DNA from: CAYPZU01 sp964415395
Lineage (GTDB): Bacteria; Chlamydiota; Chlamydiia; Chlamydiales; SM23-39
Direction: 5' to 3'
Assembly: GCA_964415395.1 (NCBI GenBank)
Contig: CAYPZU010000007.1
Location: 1 to 48,393 of the forward strand
DNA: 48,393 bases
The notes beneath the pieces were generated by a model. That model saw only the letters and a list, made by a program, of their open reading frames with translations. It was not told where the DNA came from and made no database searches. This document shows positions 41,468-48,393 of the stretch, in pieces (the stretch's first letter is position 1; every line of letters begins with the position of its first letter). The position numbers and the translations under genes were made by a program.

Positions 41468-42018
41468 CGACAGCGAATCAGATCACTCCAGGGATGACCC
41501 TGAATATCGACGGAAAAATTTTCCGCGTCGAGTCGAGCGTGAAAGTAACAGTAGCGAAGGGAACTCCTTTCGTAAAAACGAAACTGCGCAACCTGATCAC
41601 TGAAGAGATCATCGAGAAAAACTTCAAGCTCGACCAGACGGTCCAGGAAGTTTCTCTGCTGGAGCGGACGCTCGAGTATCTCTATCCGGAAGGGAAGGAA
41701 TTCCTCTTCCTCGATATCGGCAATCTGGAGCAGGTGCTTGTCCCTTCTCCCATCCTTGCGGATAAAGTCCACTTTTTGAAAGAGGGGATTCAAGTGAAAG
41801 CGATGTTCTACGGCGACACGATTTTCGCCGTCGAGCTGCCCCAGTTCCTCGAAATCATGGTGGTCAAGACCGAGCCGAACGACAACGCCGCGCGGGCCGC
41901 ATCGACCAAGCGGGCTGTTCTCGAGACGGGCGCCAAGTTGGAAGTGCCCCTGTTTATCGAAAGCGGCGACGTGATCAAGGTAGACACGCAGGTCAACGAA
42001 TACATCCAACGGGTATAA
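41464..42018 (+). CDS. efp: Translation elongation factor P
   Basis: EF-P relieves ribosome stalling at polyproline. The 184-residue product shows three beta domains. The decoding-loop equivalent is VTVAKGTPFVKTKLRNL with Lys32 at the tip. E. coli has a modified Lys34 there, so a lysine-modifying or unmodified form is possible. The C-terminus has the family stretch GDVIKVDTQVNEYIQRV. The ATG at 41464 overlaps the HAD stop as ATGA; an earlier frame extension is not needed. It corresponds to CT122 by position before accB-accC. Confidence 0.95.
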   Translation: MTTANQITPGMTLNIDGKIFRVESSVKVTVAKGTPFVKTKLRNLITEEIIEKNFKLDQTVQEVSLLERTLEYLYPEGKEFLFLDIGNLEQVLVPSPILADKVHFLKEGIQVKAMFYGDTIFAVELPQFLEIMVVKTEPNDNAARAASTKRAVLETGAKLEVPLFIESGDVIKVDTQVNEYIQRV

Positions 42019-42035
42019 CCCTTAAAAGGAATTCA

Positions 42036-42500
42036 ATGGAGTTAGAGCAGATCAAAGAATTGATGAACCATCTGGAGCAAAGCAAGCTCAGAAAGCTTGT
42101 CTTCAAGAAAGGAGATTTCGAACTCCATCTTGAAAAAGAAGGCGCAGCTCCGATTCATCGCCCGGTAAGAACTATCGCTCCGGAAACCGTAAACGAATCG
42201 GCATTCCAGTCCGAACTCCCGATGAAAGGGGAGCGGGGAGGATCTTCGCCCAGAGCCGACGCGCCCGGATCGTATGTGACCTCTCCCATGGTGGGAACTT
42301 ATTACTCTTCGCCCGCTCCGGATCAGCCTGTTTTCGTGAAAGTAGGCGACAAAGTCAATGAGAACACGGTCGTCTGCATCGTCGAGGCCATGAAGGTGAT
42401 GAACGAGGTGAAGGCTGGCGTCAGCGGCACCGTAGCAGAAATCCTGGCTGATAATTCCCAGCCGGTCGAATTTGGAACCCGCCTCCTCCGGATCACCTGA
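42036..42500 (+). CDS. accB: Acetyl-CoA carboxylase biotin carboxyl carrier protein
   Basis: AccB carries the biotin of acetyl-CoA carboxylase in fatty acid synthesis. The 154-residue product has an N-terminal part for complex binding, a Pro/Ala/Ser-rich linker (about 38-78), and the biotinyl domain beginning SPMVGTYYSSPAPDQPVFV with the biotin site Lys120 in VEAMKVMNEV. An AAGGA ribosome site precedes the ATG. accC follows after 5 bp. Matches CT123. Confidence 0.97.
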   Translation: MELEQIKELMNHLEQSKLRKLVFKKGDFELHLEKEGAAPIHRPVRTIAPETVNESAFQSELPMKGERGGSSPRADAPGSYVTSPMVGTYYSSPAPDQPVFVKVGDKVNENTVVCIVEAMKVMNEVKAGVSGTVAEILADNSQPVEFGTRLLRIT

Positions 42501-42505
42501 TAATT

Positions 42506-43864
42506 ATGCAGAAAGTACTGATTGCCAATCGCGGAGAAATCGCCGTCCGGATCATCCGGGCCTGCCATGACCTGGGTCTGCAGACCGTCGCCGTCTATTC
42601 CGAGGCTGATGCGGAAGCGATGCACGTGCACCATGCTGACGAGGCGATCTGCATCGGCGAGGCTCCCTCTGCAAAATCGTATCTTAAAATCGCCAACCTG
42701 ATCGCCGCCTGCGAGATCACCAGCGCCGACGCGGTCCATCCCGGGTATGGATTCTTAAGCGAAAACGCCAATTTCGCCTCGATCGTCGAGAGCTGCGGAC
42801 TCAATTTCATCGGCCCTCCACCCAAAGCGATCTCCCTCTTGGGCGATAAAGCCGCTGCTAAGGCGACGGCGAGAAGCGTTAAATGCCCCGTGATTCCCGG
42901 ATCGGACGGCATCGTGCCGGACGTCGAGGCGGGATTGAAAGAGGCCCGTAAATTCGGGTTCCCCATCTTCATCAAAGCGGTCGCCGGCGGCGGCGGAAAA
43001 GGGATACGGATCGCCTATTCAGAAGAAGATTTCATCAAAAAATTCCCGGCGGCCCGGACTGAGGCCGAAGTGAGCTTCAACAACCCGGACGTCTATCTCG
43101 AAAAGATGATCGTCAACCCGCGCCACGTCGAAGTGCAGGTTTTGGGCGATAAGCACGGGAACTACCTCTATCTCGGCGAGCGCGATTGCACGATCCAGCG
43201 CCGCCGCCAAAAACTGATCGAAGAGACGCCCAGCCCAAAAGTAAGCGAAGAAATGCGGAAAAAGATCGGCCAATGCGCCGTCGATATCGTCCGCGCCGCC
43301 AAATACCATTCAGCCGGAACTGTTGAGTTCCTCCTCGACGAGCAGGGACAATTCTATTTCATGGAAGTGAACACCCGCATCCAGGTGGAGCATACGGTTA
43401 CTGAAGAGCTCACTGGTATCGACCTCGTGCAGCAGCAGATCCGGGTCGCGCGGGGAGAAAAGCTTCCGTGGAAGCAGAAAGATATCGAATTCAAAGGGCA
43501 TGTGATCGAATTCAGGATCAATGCCGAGAATCCAGCGAACCAGTTCGCTCCGTCGCCTGGACAGCTTGAGCACTATATTCCTCCAGGCGGACCCCATGTG
43601 CGGATCGACAGCGCCTGCTACGGAGGCTACCGGATTCCTCCGAACTACGATTCGATGATCGCCAAGCTCATTGTAAAAGGGCGCAATCGCGAAGAAGCGA
43701 TCGCGCATGCTAAACGGGCTCTGAGAGAGTTCCATATCGCAGGGGTTCACTCCACGATCCCATTCCATCAATATATGCTTGAAGACAAAAGGTTTTTGTC
43801 CAATGATTACACGATCACTTATATTGACCAGCTTCTTACTGAAGGCTGCACTTTTACCCGCTGA
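42506..43864 (+). CDS. accC: Acetyl-CoA carboxylase biotin carboxylase subunit
   Basis: AccC carboxylates biotin with ATP and bicarbonate. The 452-residue product has KVLIANRGEIAVRIIRAC at the start, the ATP-grasp glycine loop AVAGGGGKGIRIAY (about 158-171), the catalytic MEVNTRIQVEHTVTE (about 287-301) and the C-terminal PPNYDSMIAKLIV. It is full length with all active-site residues. Matches CT124. The downstream hpt gene begins 4 bp after its stop. Confidence 0.98.
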   Translation: MQKVLIANRGEIAVRIIRACHDLGLQTVAVYSEADAEAMHVHHADEAICIGEAPSAKSYLKIANLIAACEITSADAVHPGYGFLSENANFASIVESCGLNFIGPPPKAISLLGDKAAAKATARSVKCPVIPGSDGIVPDVEAGLKEARKFGFPIFIKAVAGGGGKGIRIAYSEEDFIKKFPAARTEAEVSFNNPDVYLEKMIVNPRHVEVQVLGDKHGNYLYLGERDCTIQRRRQKLIEETPSPKVSEEMRKKIGQCAVDIVRAAKYHSAGTVEFLLDEQGQFYFMEVNTRIQVEHTVTEELTGIDLVQQQIRVARGEKLPWKQKDIEFKGHVIEFRINAENPANQFAPSPGQLEHYIPPGGPHVRIDSACYGGYRIPPNYDSMIAKLIVKGRNREEAIAHAKRALREFHIAGVHSTIPFHQYMLEDKRFLSNDYTITYIDQLLTEGCTFTR

Positions 43865-43868
43865 AAGC

Positions 43869-44396
43869 ATGGATGCATCGAAACTTCGCCCGTTGATTAG
43901 CCAGGAAGAAATCGCCGGCAAAATCCGCGAAACCGCCCATCAAATCAACCGCGACTACAAAAACAAAGACCTCGTGATCGTGATGGTCCTTAAAGGCGCC
44001 CTTTGCCTGACTGCCGATCTGATCCGCGAGCTTGACCTGCCCCTCGATGTTGAATTCGTGCAGTGCTCCAGCTACGGCACGCGCGGCGTGGAGCGCGGCG
44101 AGCTTTCCGTCATCGGCCTCGACAGGCTCAATATCCATAACCGCGATGTGCTGATCGTCGATGATATTTTCGATACGGGCCATACGATGTCGGCCCTGAT
44201 AGAAGCGCTGAAAGAGAAGCATCCCCGCTCTCTAAAATCGCTCGTGCTTCTCTTAAAAGACGTGCCGCATATTACAGACTACCGCCCTGAATACGTTCTC
44301 TTCCCTATCGAGAATGAATTCGTCGTCGGCTACGGCCTCGATTTCAAAGAGCGGTACCGCGGCCTTCCCGGTATTTTTGTTTATTCCCCTAACTAA
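43869..44396 (+). CDS. hpt: Hypoxanthine(-guanine) phosphoribosyltransferase
   Basis: Hpt salvages hypoxanthine and guanine to nucleotides with PRPP. The 175-residue product has the PRPP-binding motif VLIVDDIFDTGHTM (94-107), VMVLKGALCLTADLIREL (about 38-55) and the purine-site tail FVVGYGLDFKERYRGLPGI (about 151-169). The ATG at 43869 gives the usual N-terminus (LRPLISQEEIAGKI). Upstream in-frame codons overlap accC and are not needed. Classical Chlamydia relies on host nucleotides, so purine salvage here points to a more self-sufficient relative. Confidence 0.94.
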   Translation: MDASKLRPLISQEEIAGKIRETAHQINRDYKNKDLVIVMVLKGALCLTADLIRELDLPLDVEFVQCSSYGTRGVERGELSVIGLDRLNIHNRDVLIVDDIFDTGHTMSALIEALKEKHPRSLKSLVLLLKDVPHITDYRPEYVLFPIENEFVVGYGLDFKERYRGLPGIFVYSPN

Positions 44397-44433
44397 TTTT
44401 TTCTGCTAGACTCCTCGTTTTTTGAGGTGCGTC

Positions 44434-45360
44434 ATGAAGGGAATCATTCTAGCCGGCGGAAACGGAACACGGCTCTATCCGGCCACTCTGGCTGTCTGCA
44501 AACAGCTCTTGCCAATCTTCGACAAGCCGATGATCTATTACCCTCTTTCCGTCCTCATGATGGCGGGAATTCGGGAAATTCTGATCATCTCGACCCCAGA
44601 CGATACGCCCCGGTTTGAAAAGCTCTTTGGCAGCGGAGAAAAGCTCGGCTTGAAACTCCACTACGCCGTGCAGACTGTTCCCGCAGGGCTCGCGCAAGCC
44701 TTTTTGCTCGGAGCTTCTTTTATTGGAAACGATCCTGTCGCACTGATTTTGGGCGACAACATTTTCTATGGCGACCATTTGCCGGAGATTCTGGAGGAGG
44801 GAACCGCGCTCCAATCGGGCGGACTCATTTTCGGATACCGGGTGAAAGATCCGCACCGCTACGGCGTTGTCCATTTCGACTCGGAAATGAGGGCCCTCGG
44901 CATCGAGGAAAAGCCGCAGCACCCCAAATCTTCTTACGCCGTACCCGGCCTCTATTTCTATGGGCCCGACGTTGTGTCGATCGCCAAAACCCTCAAGCCC
45001 TCTGCGCGGGGCGAACTGGAAATCACCGATGTGAATCGCGTCTATCTTGAGCAGAAGCGGTTGAGGGTTAGACTTTTAGGTAGGGGTCATGCCTGGCTCG
45101 ACACCGGCACGTTCGACGCCTTCCAGAAAGCCGCTTCGTTTGTCCAGGCGATCCAGGAGAGGCAGGGGATCAAGATCGCGTGCATCGAGGAAGTCGCCTA
45201 CCGGAAAGGATTGATCGACCGCGACCAGTTGGCGCGCCTGGCAGAAAAATTTCCGAAAAACGAATACGGAGACTATCTGCGCCACATCGCCCATGAAGGG
45301 GATCTCTATGAAGAGATGGGGTATGCAGAAAAAAGAGGATCTAAACATGTTTGGCGTTAG
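44434..45360 (+). CDS. rfbA: Glucose-1-phosphate thymidylyltransferase
   Basis: RfbA (RmlA) makes dTDP-glucose, the first step of dTDP-sugar (for example rhamnose) synthesis. The 308-residue product has MKGIILAGGNGTRLYPATL, KQLLPIFDKPMIYYPLSVLMMAGI (about 25-48), LGDNIFYGDHL (about 108-118), GIEEKPQHPKSSYAVPGLYFY (about 157-177) and RGHAWLDTGTFDAF (about 213-226), all diagnostic. A GAGG ribosome site at 44424-44427 supports the ATG at 44434. The other dTDP-rhamnose genes are not in the window. It overlaps the next gene by 14 bp. Confidence 0.96.
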   Translation: MKGIILAGGNGTRLYPATLAVCKQLLPIFDKPMIYYPLSVLMMAGIREILIISTPDDTPRFEKLFGSGEKLGLKLHYAVQTVPAGLAQAFLLGASFIGNDPVALILGDNIFYGDHLPEILEEGTALQSGGLIFGYRVKDPHRYGVVHFDSEMRALGIEEKPQHPKSSYAVPGLYFYGPDVVSIAKTLKPSARGELEITDVNRVYLEQKRLRVRLLGRGHAWLDTGTFDAFQKAASFVQAIQERQGIKIACIEEVAYRKGLIDRDQLARLAEKFPKNEYGDYLRHIAHEGDLYEEMGYAEKRGSKHVWR

Positions 45361-46474
45361 GATTTCATTCTTTTTTGCAGCTTCGCTCGCAGCAATGCCC
45401 AGCGGCCCAACGGTCGTCTCCGGATCGGCCGCGTTTGTGCAGGCAGGGACAAAACTCTCGGTGATGCAGTCTTCTGAGACGGCTGTCATCGAATGGGACG
45501 ATTTTATTTTAGGCGCAGAAGAAGAGGTGAAGATCTTTCTGCCTGAAGAGGCTTCCCTCTTGAATCGCGTGAGGGGAGATACAAGGATCGAAGGGTCGGT
45601 TGTCTGCAACGGCGATTTATATTTAACTTCGCCAAAAGGGATCTGGATCGGAGAAAGCGGCCAGATCTATTCGGGCCGTTTATTCGCCTCCACTCTTTCT
45701 CTTTTCGACCAGGAATACCTGGCGGGAAGCTCCCTGCTCTATTTCGACCAGGACAGCGGGGGGATCGAGCATCATGGCAGGATTGAGACGTATGAAGGGA
45801 GCCTTGTTTTTCTCGCTCCGCAGTTGGACATAGAGGGGAGTTTGAGAGCTCCCGAAGGGACGCTGGCTTTTGGCGCAGCCTCGCGGGTATTTCTCTGCGG
45901 CTGCGGAGAGCAGAAAGTCTGGCTGATGGGTGGGGCGGGCACTGCGAAGCTGAACGGGGTTTTTGAAGGGTTTAAAATCGAGGCGCGGGCTGGTGTTTTA
46001 GAACTGCTGGGAAGCGCGATGGCTTTAGACCGGATCGTTCTCAGCGCCGAAGAGTCTCTATCGATCCGGGGGCATTTGACCACCCAATCGAATGCGGGAG
46101 GAGAAATCCACCTGATTGGTCGAAAGATCGCGCTTGAAGAAGAAGCCCTGATCGACGCTTCGGGAGAACAGGCGGGAGGCGCAGTGCTGATCGGAGGCGA
46201 TCTGAATTCGGCGTTCCCTAAGGCAGACTGGCTGAAAATCGCCTCATCGGCTGAAATTCGCGCCGATGCAAAATCGAACGGGCATGGCGGAAAAGCGGTT
46301 CTCTATGCGACCTCAGAAAACTGGTTTGAAGGCTCCGTTTCTGCGCGGGGAGGAAAGCTGGGCGGAGACGGGGGCGTTGTGGCGATCGCCTCGCCGGGAT
46401 CGCTCCACGCGTCTGGAACGGTGAGCATCGAAGCGCCGCAGGGCAAGGCGGGAGAGTATCTGGAGAAATTCTAG
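45347..46474 (+). CDS. Two-partner-secretion (filamentous haemagglutinin N-terminal domain) protein, short
   Basis: TpsA exoproteins are sent across the outer membrane by a TpsB partner that reads their N-terminal TPS domain. The 375-residue product has a signal peptide (about 1-18). The TPS domain pattern follows: VVSGSAAFVQAGTKLSVMQ, then a NRVRG...IEG stretch and SPKGIWIGESGQI, equivalent to the NRV and NPNGI motifs. The C-terminal part has the haemagglutinin-type repeats: LIGRKIALEEEALIDASG, EIRADAKSNGHGGKAVLYA and SVSARGGKLGGDGG. It stops within the usual 'apqGkaG' element, so there is no long exoprotein. A GAGGAT ribosome site supports 45347. No TpsB gene is in the window. Confidence 0.82.
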   Translation: MFGVRISFFFAASLAAMPSGPTVVSGSAAFVQAGTKLSVMQSSETAVIEWDDFILGAEEEVKIFLPEEASLLNRVRGDTRIEGSVVCNGDLYLTSPKGIWIGESGQIYSGRLFASTLSLFDQEYLAGSSLLYFDQDSGGIEHHGRIETYEGSLVFLAPQLDIEGSLRAPEGTLAFGAASRVFLCGCGEQKVWLMGGAGTAKLNGVFEGFKIEARAGVLELLGSAMALDRIVLSAEESLSIRGHLTTQSNAGGEIHLIGRKIALEEEALIDASGEQAGGAVLIGGDLNSAFPKADWLKIASSAEIRADAKSNGHGGKAVLYATSENWFEGSVSARGGKLGGDGGVVAIASPGSLHASGTVSIEAPQGKAGEYLEKF

Positions 46475-46485
46475 AAATTCTCCAG
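46460..46485. repeat. Near-perfect palindrome at the shared end of two convergent genes
   Basis: A 26-bp inverted repeat with 8-bp arms (CTGGAGAA and TTCTCCAG), one A/A mismatch and a 3-bp inner stem, centred on CTAG at 46471-46474. Both genes stop inside it: the plus-strand gene ends LEKF then TAG, the minus-strand gene ends LENF then TAG. It could act as a two-way terminator, although no U-tract follows on either side. Confidence 0.6.
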
Positions 46486-47178
46486 GGACTTGGTCTTCCG
46501 GTAATGTTTTTCGATCCCGTCCGCAATCTCCTCCGGATCGTCCGAAAGGCGGATCAAATCGAGATGCTCCTGTTTAATATTCCCATTTGCCAAGACGGTG
46601 TTTTTCATCCAATCTAGAAGGCCTTTCCAGTAATCTTTTCCGACCAGATAGATGGGAAAGTATTTGATTTTTCCCGTTTGGATCAGGGTGAGCGCCTCGA
46701 ACATCTCGTCGAGAGTTCCGAACCCGCCCGGCAGGACCACGAACGCCTGGGCGTAGCGGACGAACATCACTTTGCGGACGAAAAAGTAGCGGAAATTGAG
46801 CTCGTACTGGGAATCGATATAAGGGTTGGGTTTGTCTTCAGCCGGCAAGTTGATGCACAGGCCGCACGATTTTCCCTTCTCTTTCTGCGCCCCTTTGTTG
46901 GCGCATTCCATGATTCCGGGCCCGCCGCCTGTGATGATCCCGAAACCTCTTTTTACGATTTTCTGGGCGATTTCTTCGGCGAGAAGATAATACTTGGGAC
47001 TGATCGGCTTTGGGTTCGTCGACCCGAAAATCGCGACGGAAGGGCCTAAAAACGTCATGGTTTCGAAGCCATCGACGAATTCAGCCAGGATCCGGAAGAT
47101 CCGCCACGAGTCGAGGGTGTGGGCCACTTTATGCGGCTTCATCTGCTCGTCGGCGTACATCCCTTCCAGATCTCTCAT
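46471..47178 (-). CDS. LOG-family protein (TIGR00730-like nucleotide phosphoribohydrolase)
   Basis: LOG-family proteins release bases from nucleoside 5'-monophosphates; relatives act on cytokinin ribotides or AMP. The 235-residue product has a Rossmann-like core with VAIFGSTNPKP (about 48-58), IITGGGPGIMECANKGA (about 81-97) and the key motif LPGGFGTLDEMFEALTLIQ (about 148-166; PGGxGTxxE...Q). An Arg-Lys pair (FVRKVMF) fits the substrate site. The N-terminal 45 residues are an extra helical extension. It starts as an ATGA overlap with the YitT gene. Confidence 0.87.
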   Translation of the reverse strand: MRDLEGMYADEQMKPHKVAHTLDSWRIFRILAEFVDGFETMTFLGPSVAIFGSTNPKPISPKYYLLAEEIAQKIVKRGFGIITGGGPGIMECANKGAQKEKGKSCGLCINLPAEDKPNPYIDSQYELNFRYFFVRKVMFVRYAQAFVVLPGGFGTLDEMFEALTLIQTGKIKYFPIYLVGKDYWKGLLDWMKNTVLANGNIKQEHLDLIRLSDDPEEIADGIEKHYRKTKSLENF

Positions 47179-48089
47179 CCCATCAGTCCTTTGGTGAAGC
47201 TTTTTCTCGCTTTTCTCCGCAGCGCGACGCGGGCGGTTCTGCCGTAGGCGACCTCATGCAGATTTTCGATGGCGATGAAGGCGCTTGGGTCTTCTCTCAA
47301 AACGATCTCTTTCAGCTCTGCCAAATCAAGGCGCTCGACGATGATGAAGAGGATGTCCCGGTCTTCTCCCGAGTAGCCCCCTTTGCCCTTGATGAAGGTG
47401 AGGCCAAGGCCCAGCTCGTGCGTGATGATTTTGCTCAGCTTATCGGGCTTCGAGCACATGATCAGAACCGATTTCAGTTCTTCGAGGCCGGCGATGACGA
47501 TATCCATCATCTTGAAGGCGACGATGTAGGTCATGAGCGAGCGGAGAGCGATGTGCCAGTCGCTGAAAATCCAGCCGTAGGCGGCGAAGATGAAGATGTT
47601 GATGAACAGGATGACTTGCCCGACGGTGAACCCTTTTTTCCTGTTGATCAGGATGGCCAGGATCTCGGTTCCGTCCGTGCATCCTCCGTGGCGGATGATC
47701 ATGCCCGCTCCAGCGCCCAGCATGGCGCCGCCGATCACGATCGCCTCGAGAGGATCAGCCGCAAACGAGGGAACTTCTTCGAGGAGCGAAAGGAAGAGGG
47801 CGAAGAAAATGATCGCCGCGAACATGTGGACGACAAAGGAGCGGCGGATGTACCGGTAGGCGAGGTAGATGAACGGGATGTTGAGGATCAGGAGGAAATA
47901 CGACAGATACGAGCTGCCGTAGATCCGCGCGAGGATCAGCGAGATACCGACGACTCCGCCGTCGATCAGTTCATTCGGGATCAAAAAGATCCGGATGGCC
48001 ATGGCGGCAAAAAACGCGCCGACAGCCATGCCAAAGTAGCTGATGACTTGAGAGAAGATGCGGTGTTTCAGTGGAGCGGGTTGACCCAT
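47175..48089 (-). CDS. YitT-family membrane protein (DUF161/DUF2179)
   Basis: The 304-residue product has five or six membrane segments in the first two thirds (about 15-38, 55-78, 83-105, 110-130, 155-175) and a C-terminal soluble DUF2179-type domain (about 210-290) with LGLGLTFIKGKGGYSGEDRDILFIIV. GGVVGISLI and RHGGCTDGTEILAILINRKKGF (about 121-142) are typical of YitT proteins. The function of the family is not settled; transport is likely. It leads a two-gene operon with the LOG gene. Confidence 0.87.
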   Translation of the reverse strand: MGQPAPLKHRIFSQVISYFGMAVGAFFAAMAIRIFLIPNELIDGGVVGISLILARIYGSSYLSYFLLILNIPFIYLAYRYIRRSFVVHMFAAIIFFALFLSLLEEVPSFAADPLEAIVIGGAMLGAGAGMIIRHGGCTDGTEILAILINRKKGFTVGQVILFINIFIFAAYGWIFSDWHIALRSLMTYIVAFKMMDIVIAGLEELKSVLIMCSKPDKLSKIITHELGLGLTFIKGKGGYSGEDRDILFIIVERLDLAELKEIVLREDPSAFIAIENLHEVAYGRTARVALRRKARKSFTKGLMG

Positions 48090-48254
48090 AGACTACCAAA
48101 GTTAATTTGGAAAATACTAACAGATGTTATCTTTGTACAGTGAAAAAGGGGGGACGATTCTTTAGGAGGGGAATCGAGGAGTGGCGAATTATGGCCGAAT
48201 TTGATTCCTTAAACCGACCCTAATCTTTGGCTCGGTTCACTCGCTCATAAAATT

Positions 48255-48328
48255 CGCGGGAGACGGGGCTCGAACCCGCAACTTCCGCCGTGACAGGGCG
48301 GCGCTCTAACCAATTGAACTACTCCCGC
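48255..48328 (-). tRNA. tRNA-Asp (GTC)
   Basis: Read on the minus strand, the acceptor arms GCGGGAG (48328-48322) and CTCCCGC (48262-48256) pair fully. The anticodon stem CCGCC/GGCGG carries loop CTGTCAC with anticodon GTC at 48294-48292, and the T loop is GTTCGAG. The discriminator base is G (48255), as expected for tRNA-Asp. CCA is not encoded. Confidence 0.96.
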
Positions 48329-48341
48329 AATTGGAACGTCT

Positions 48342-48393
48342 TGGGCGCAACAGGACTCGAACCTATGACCACCTGTGTGTAAGACAGGCGCTC
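48342..48393 (-). tRNA. tRNA-Val (TAC), 5' part outside window
   Basis: The minus strand gives part of the D arm, anticodon stem CCTGT/ACAGG with loop CTTACAC and anticodon TAC (48381-48379), T loop GGTTCGAGTCC and the 3' acceptor GCGCCC with discriminator A (48342). The 5' acceptor strand and most of the D arm lie beyond the end. It lies 13 bp upstream of tRNA-Asp, and the two are probably transcribed together. Confidence 0.93.

Noticed and set aside
44409..44427. CCTC...GAGG hairpin covering the rfbA ribosome site, as a possible translational switch
   Set aside because: The stem is only 4 bp and no competing structure is visible; such stems occur often by chance.
1..48393. CRISPR array, insertion sequence, integrase with att sites, rRNA
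   Set aside because: No regularly spaced repeats, no transposase or integrase motifs and no rRNA segments were seen. The tRNA pair at the right end lies 33 kb from the tra operon and shows no att duplication.

Overview
The window is chromosomal DNA from a member of the phylum Chlamydiae, probably an environmental (amoeba- or protist-associated) lineage rather than Chlamydia itself. Two blocks carry the diagnosis. On the minus strand, sctU-sctV-copN-scc1-malQ and, upstream, rpsA-nusA-infB-rbfA-truB-ribF-ychF reproduce the gene order known from Chlamydia trachomatis CT087-CT098. On the plus strand, rpe...efp-accB-accC reproduces CT121-CT124. G+C is high for the phylum (coding lines spot-count in the mid-50s percent). 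The rpsA-lysC spacer and the area around 15.2-16.6 kb are visibly AT-richer.

Layout. 0-0.6 kb: 3' part of ispE. 0.7-15.0 kb: one long plus-strand operon for an F-type conjugative type IV secretion system (T4SS): traA, L, E, K, B, a dsbA-like gene, V, C, W, trbC, U, N, F, H, a half-length traG and dsbB. Nearly all junctions are translationally coupled. No relaxase, coupling protein, integrase or transposase is present. 15.0-16.6 kb: a minus-strand ribbon-helix-helix (RHH) protein and an AAA_14/DUF4143 ATPase, each with a possible operator. 16.6-23.8 kb: malQ and a type III secretion (T3SS) operon (chaperone, CopN-like gatekeeper, SctV, SctU), headed by a methyltransferase with a signal-peptide-like N-terminus. 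23.9-26.6 kb: alanine racemase (plus strand), an unrecognised protein and a histidine phosphatase. 26.6-34.8 kb: the translation operon. ychF is interrupted by ten Ns that look like an artificial join. 34.8-35.5 kb: AT-rich non-coding spacer with a perfect 14-bp-stem hairpin. 35.5-38.2 kb: an aspartokinase lacking ACT domains and a 645-residue unknown protein. 38.2-39.1 kb: a small unknown and a Nudix hydrolase (minus strand). 39.2-46.5 kb: rpe, yvcK, a HAD phosphatase, efp, accB, accC, hpt, rfbA and a short two-partner-secretion (haemagglutinin-type) protein. 46.5-48.4 kb: a LOG-family protein, a YitT-family membrane protein, tRNA-Asp and a partial tRNA-Val (all minus strand).

How the parts work together. 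The tra operon encodes a pilin, the VirB8/9/10/7-like core, the VirB4-like ATPase and the F-specific pilus and mating-pair proteins. It also carries its own disulfide-forming pair (DsbA-like plus DsbB), which fits the many cysteines of TraU and TraN. The T3SS genes are the usual chlamydial export-gate, gatekeeper and chaperone set. The most interesting features are the isolated T4SS with its private oxidative-folding genes and candidate RHH operator, the short two-partner-secretion protein, the single-domain RibF, the ACT-less LysC and three unrecognised proteins.
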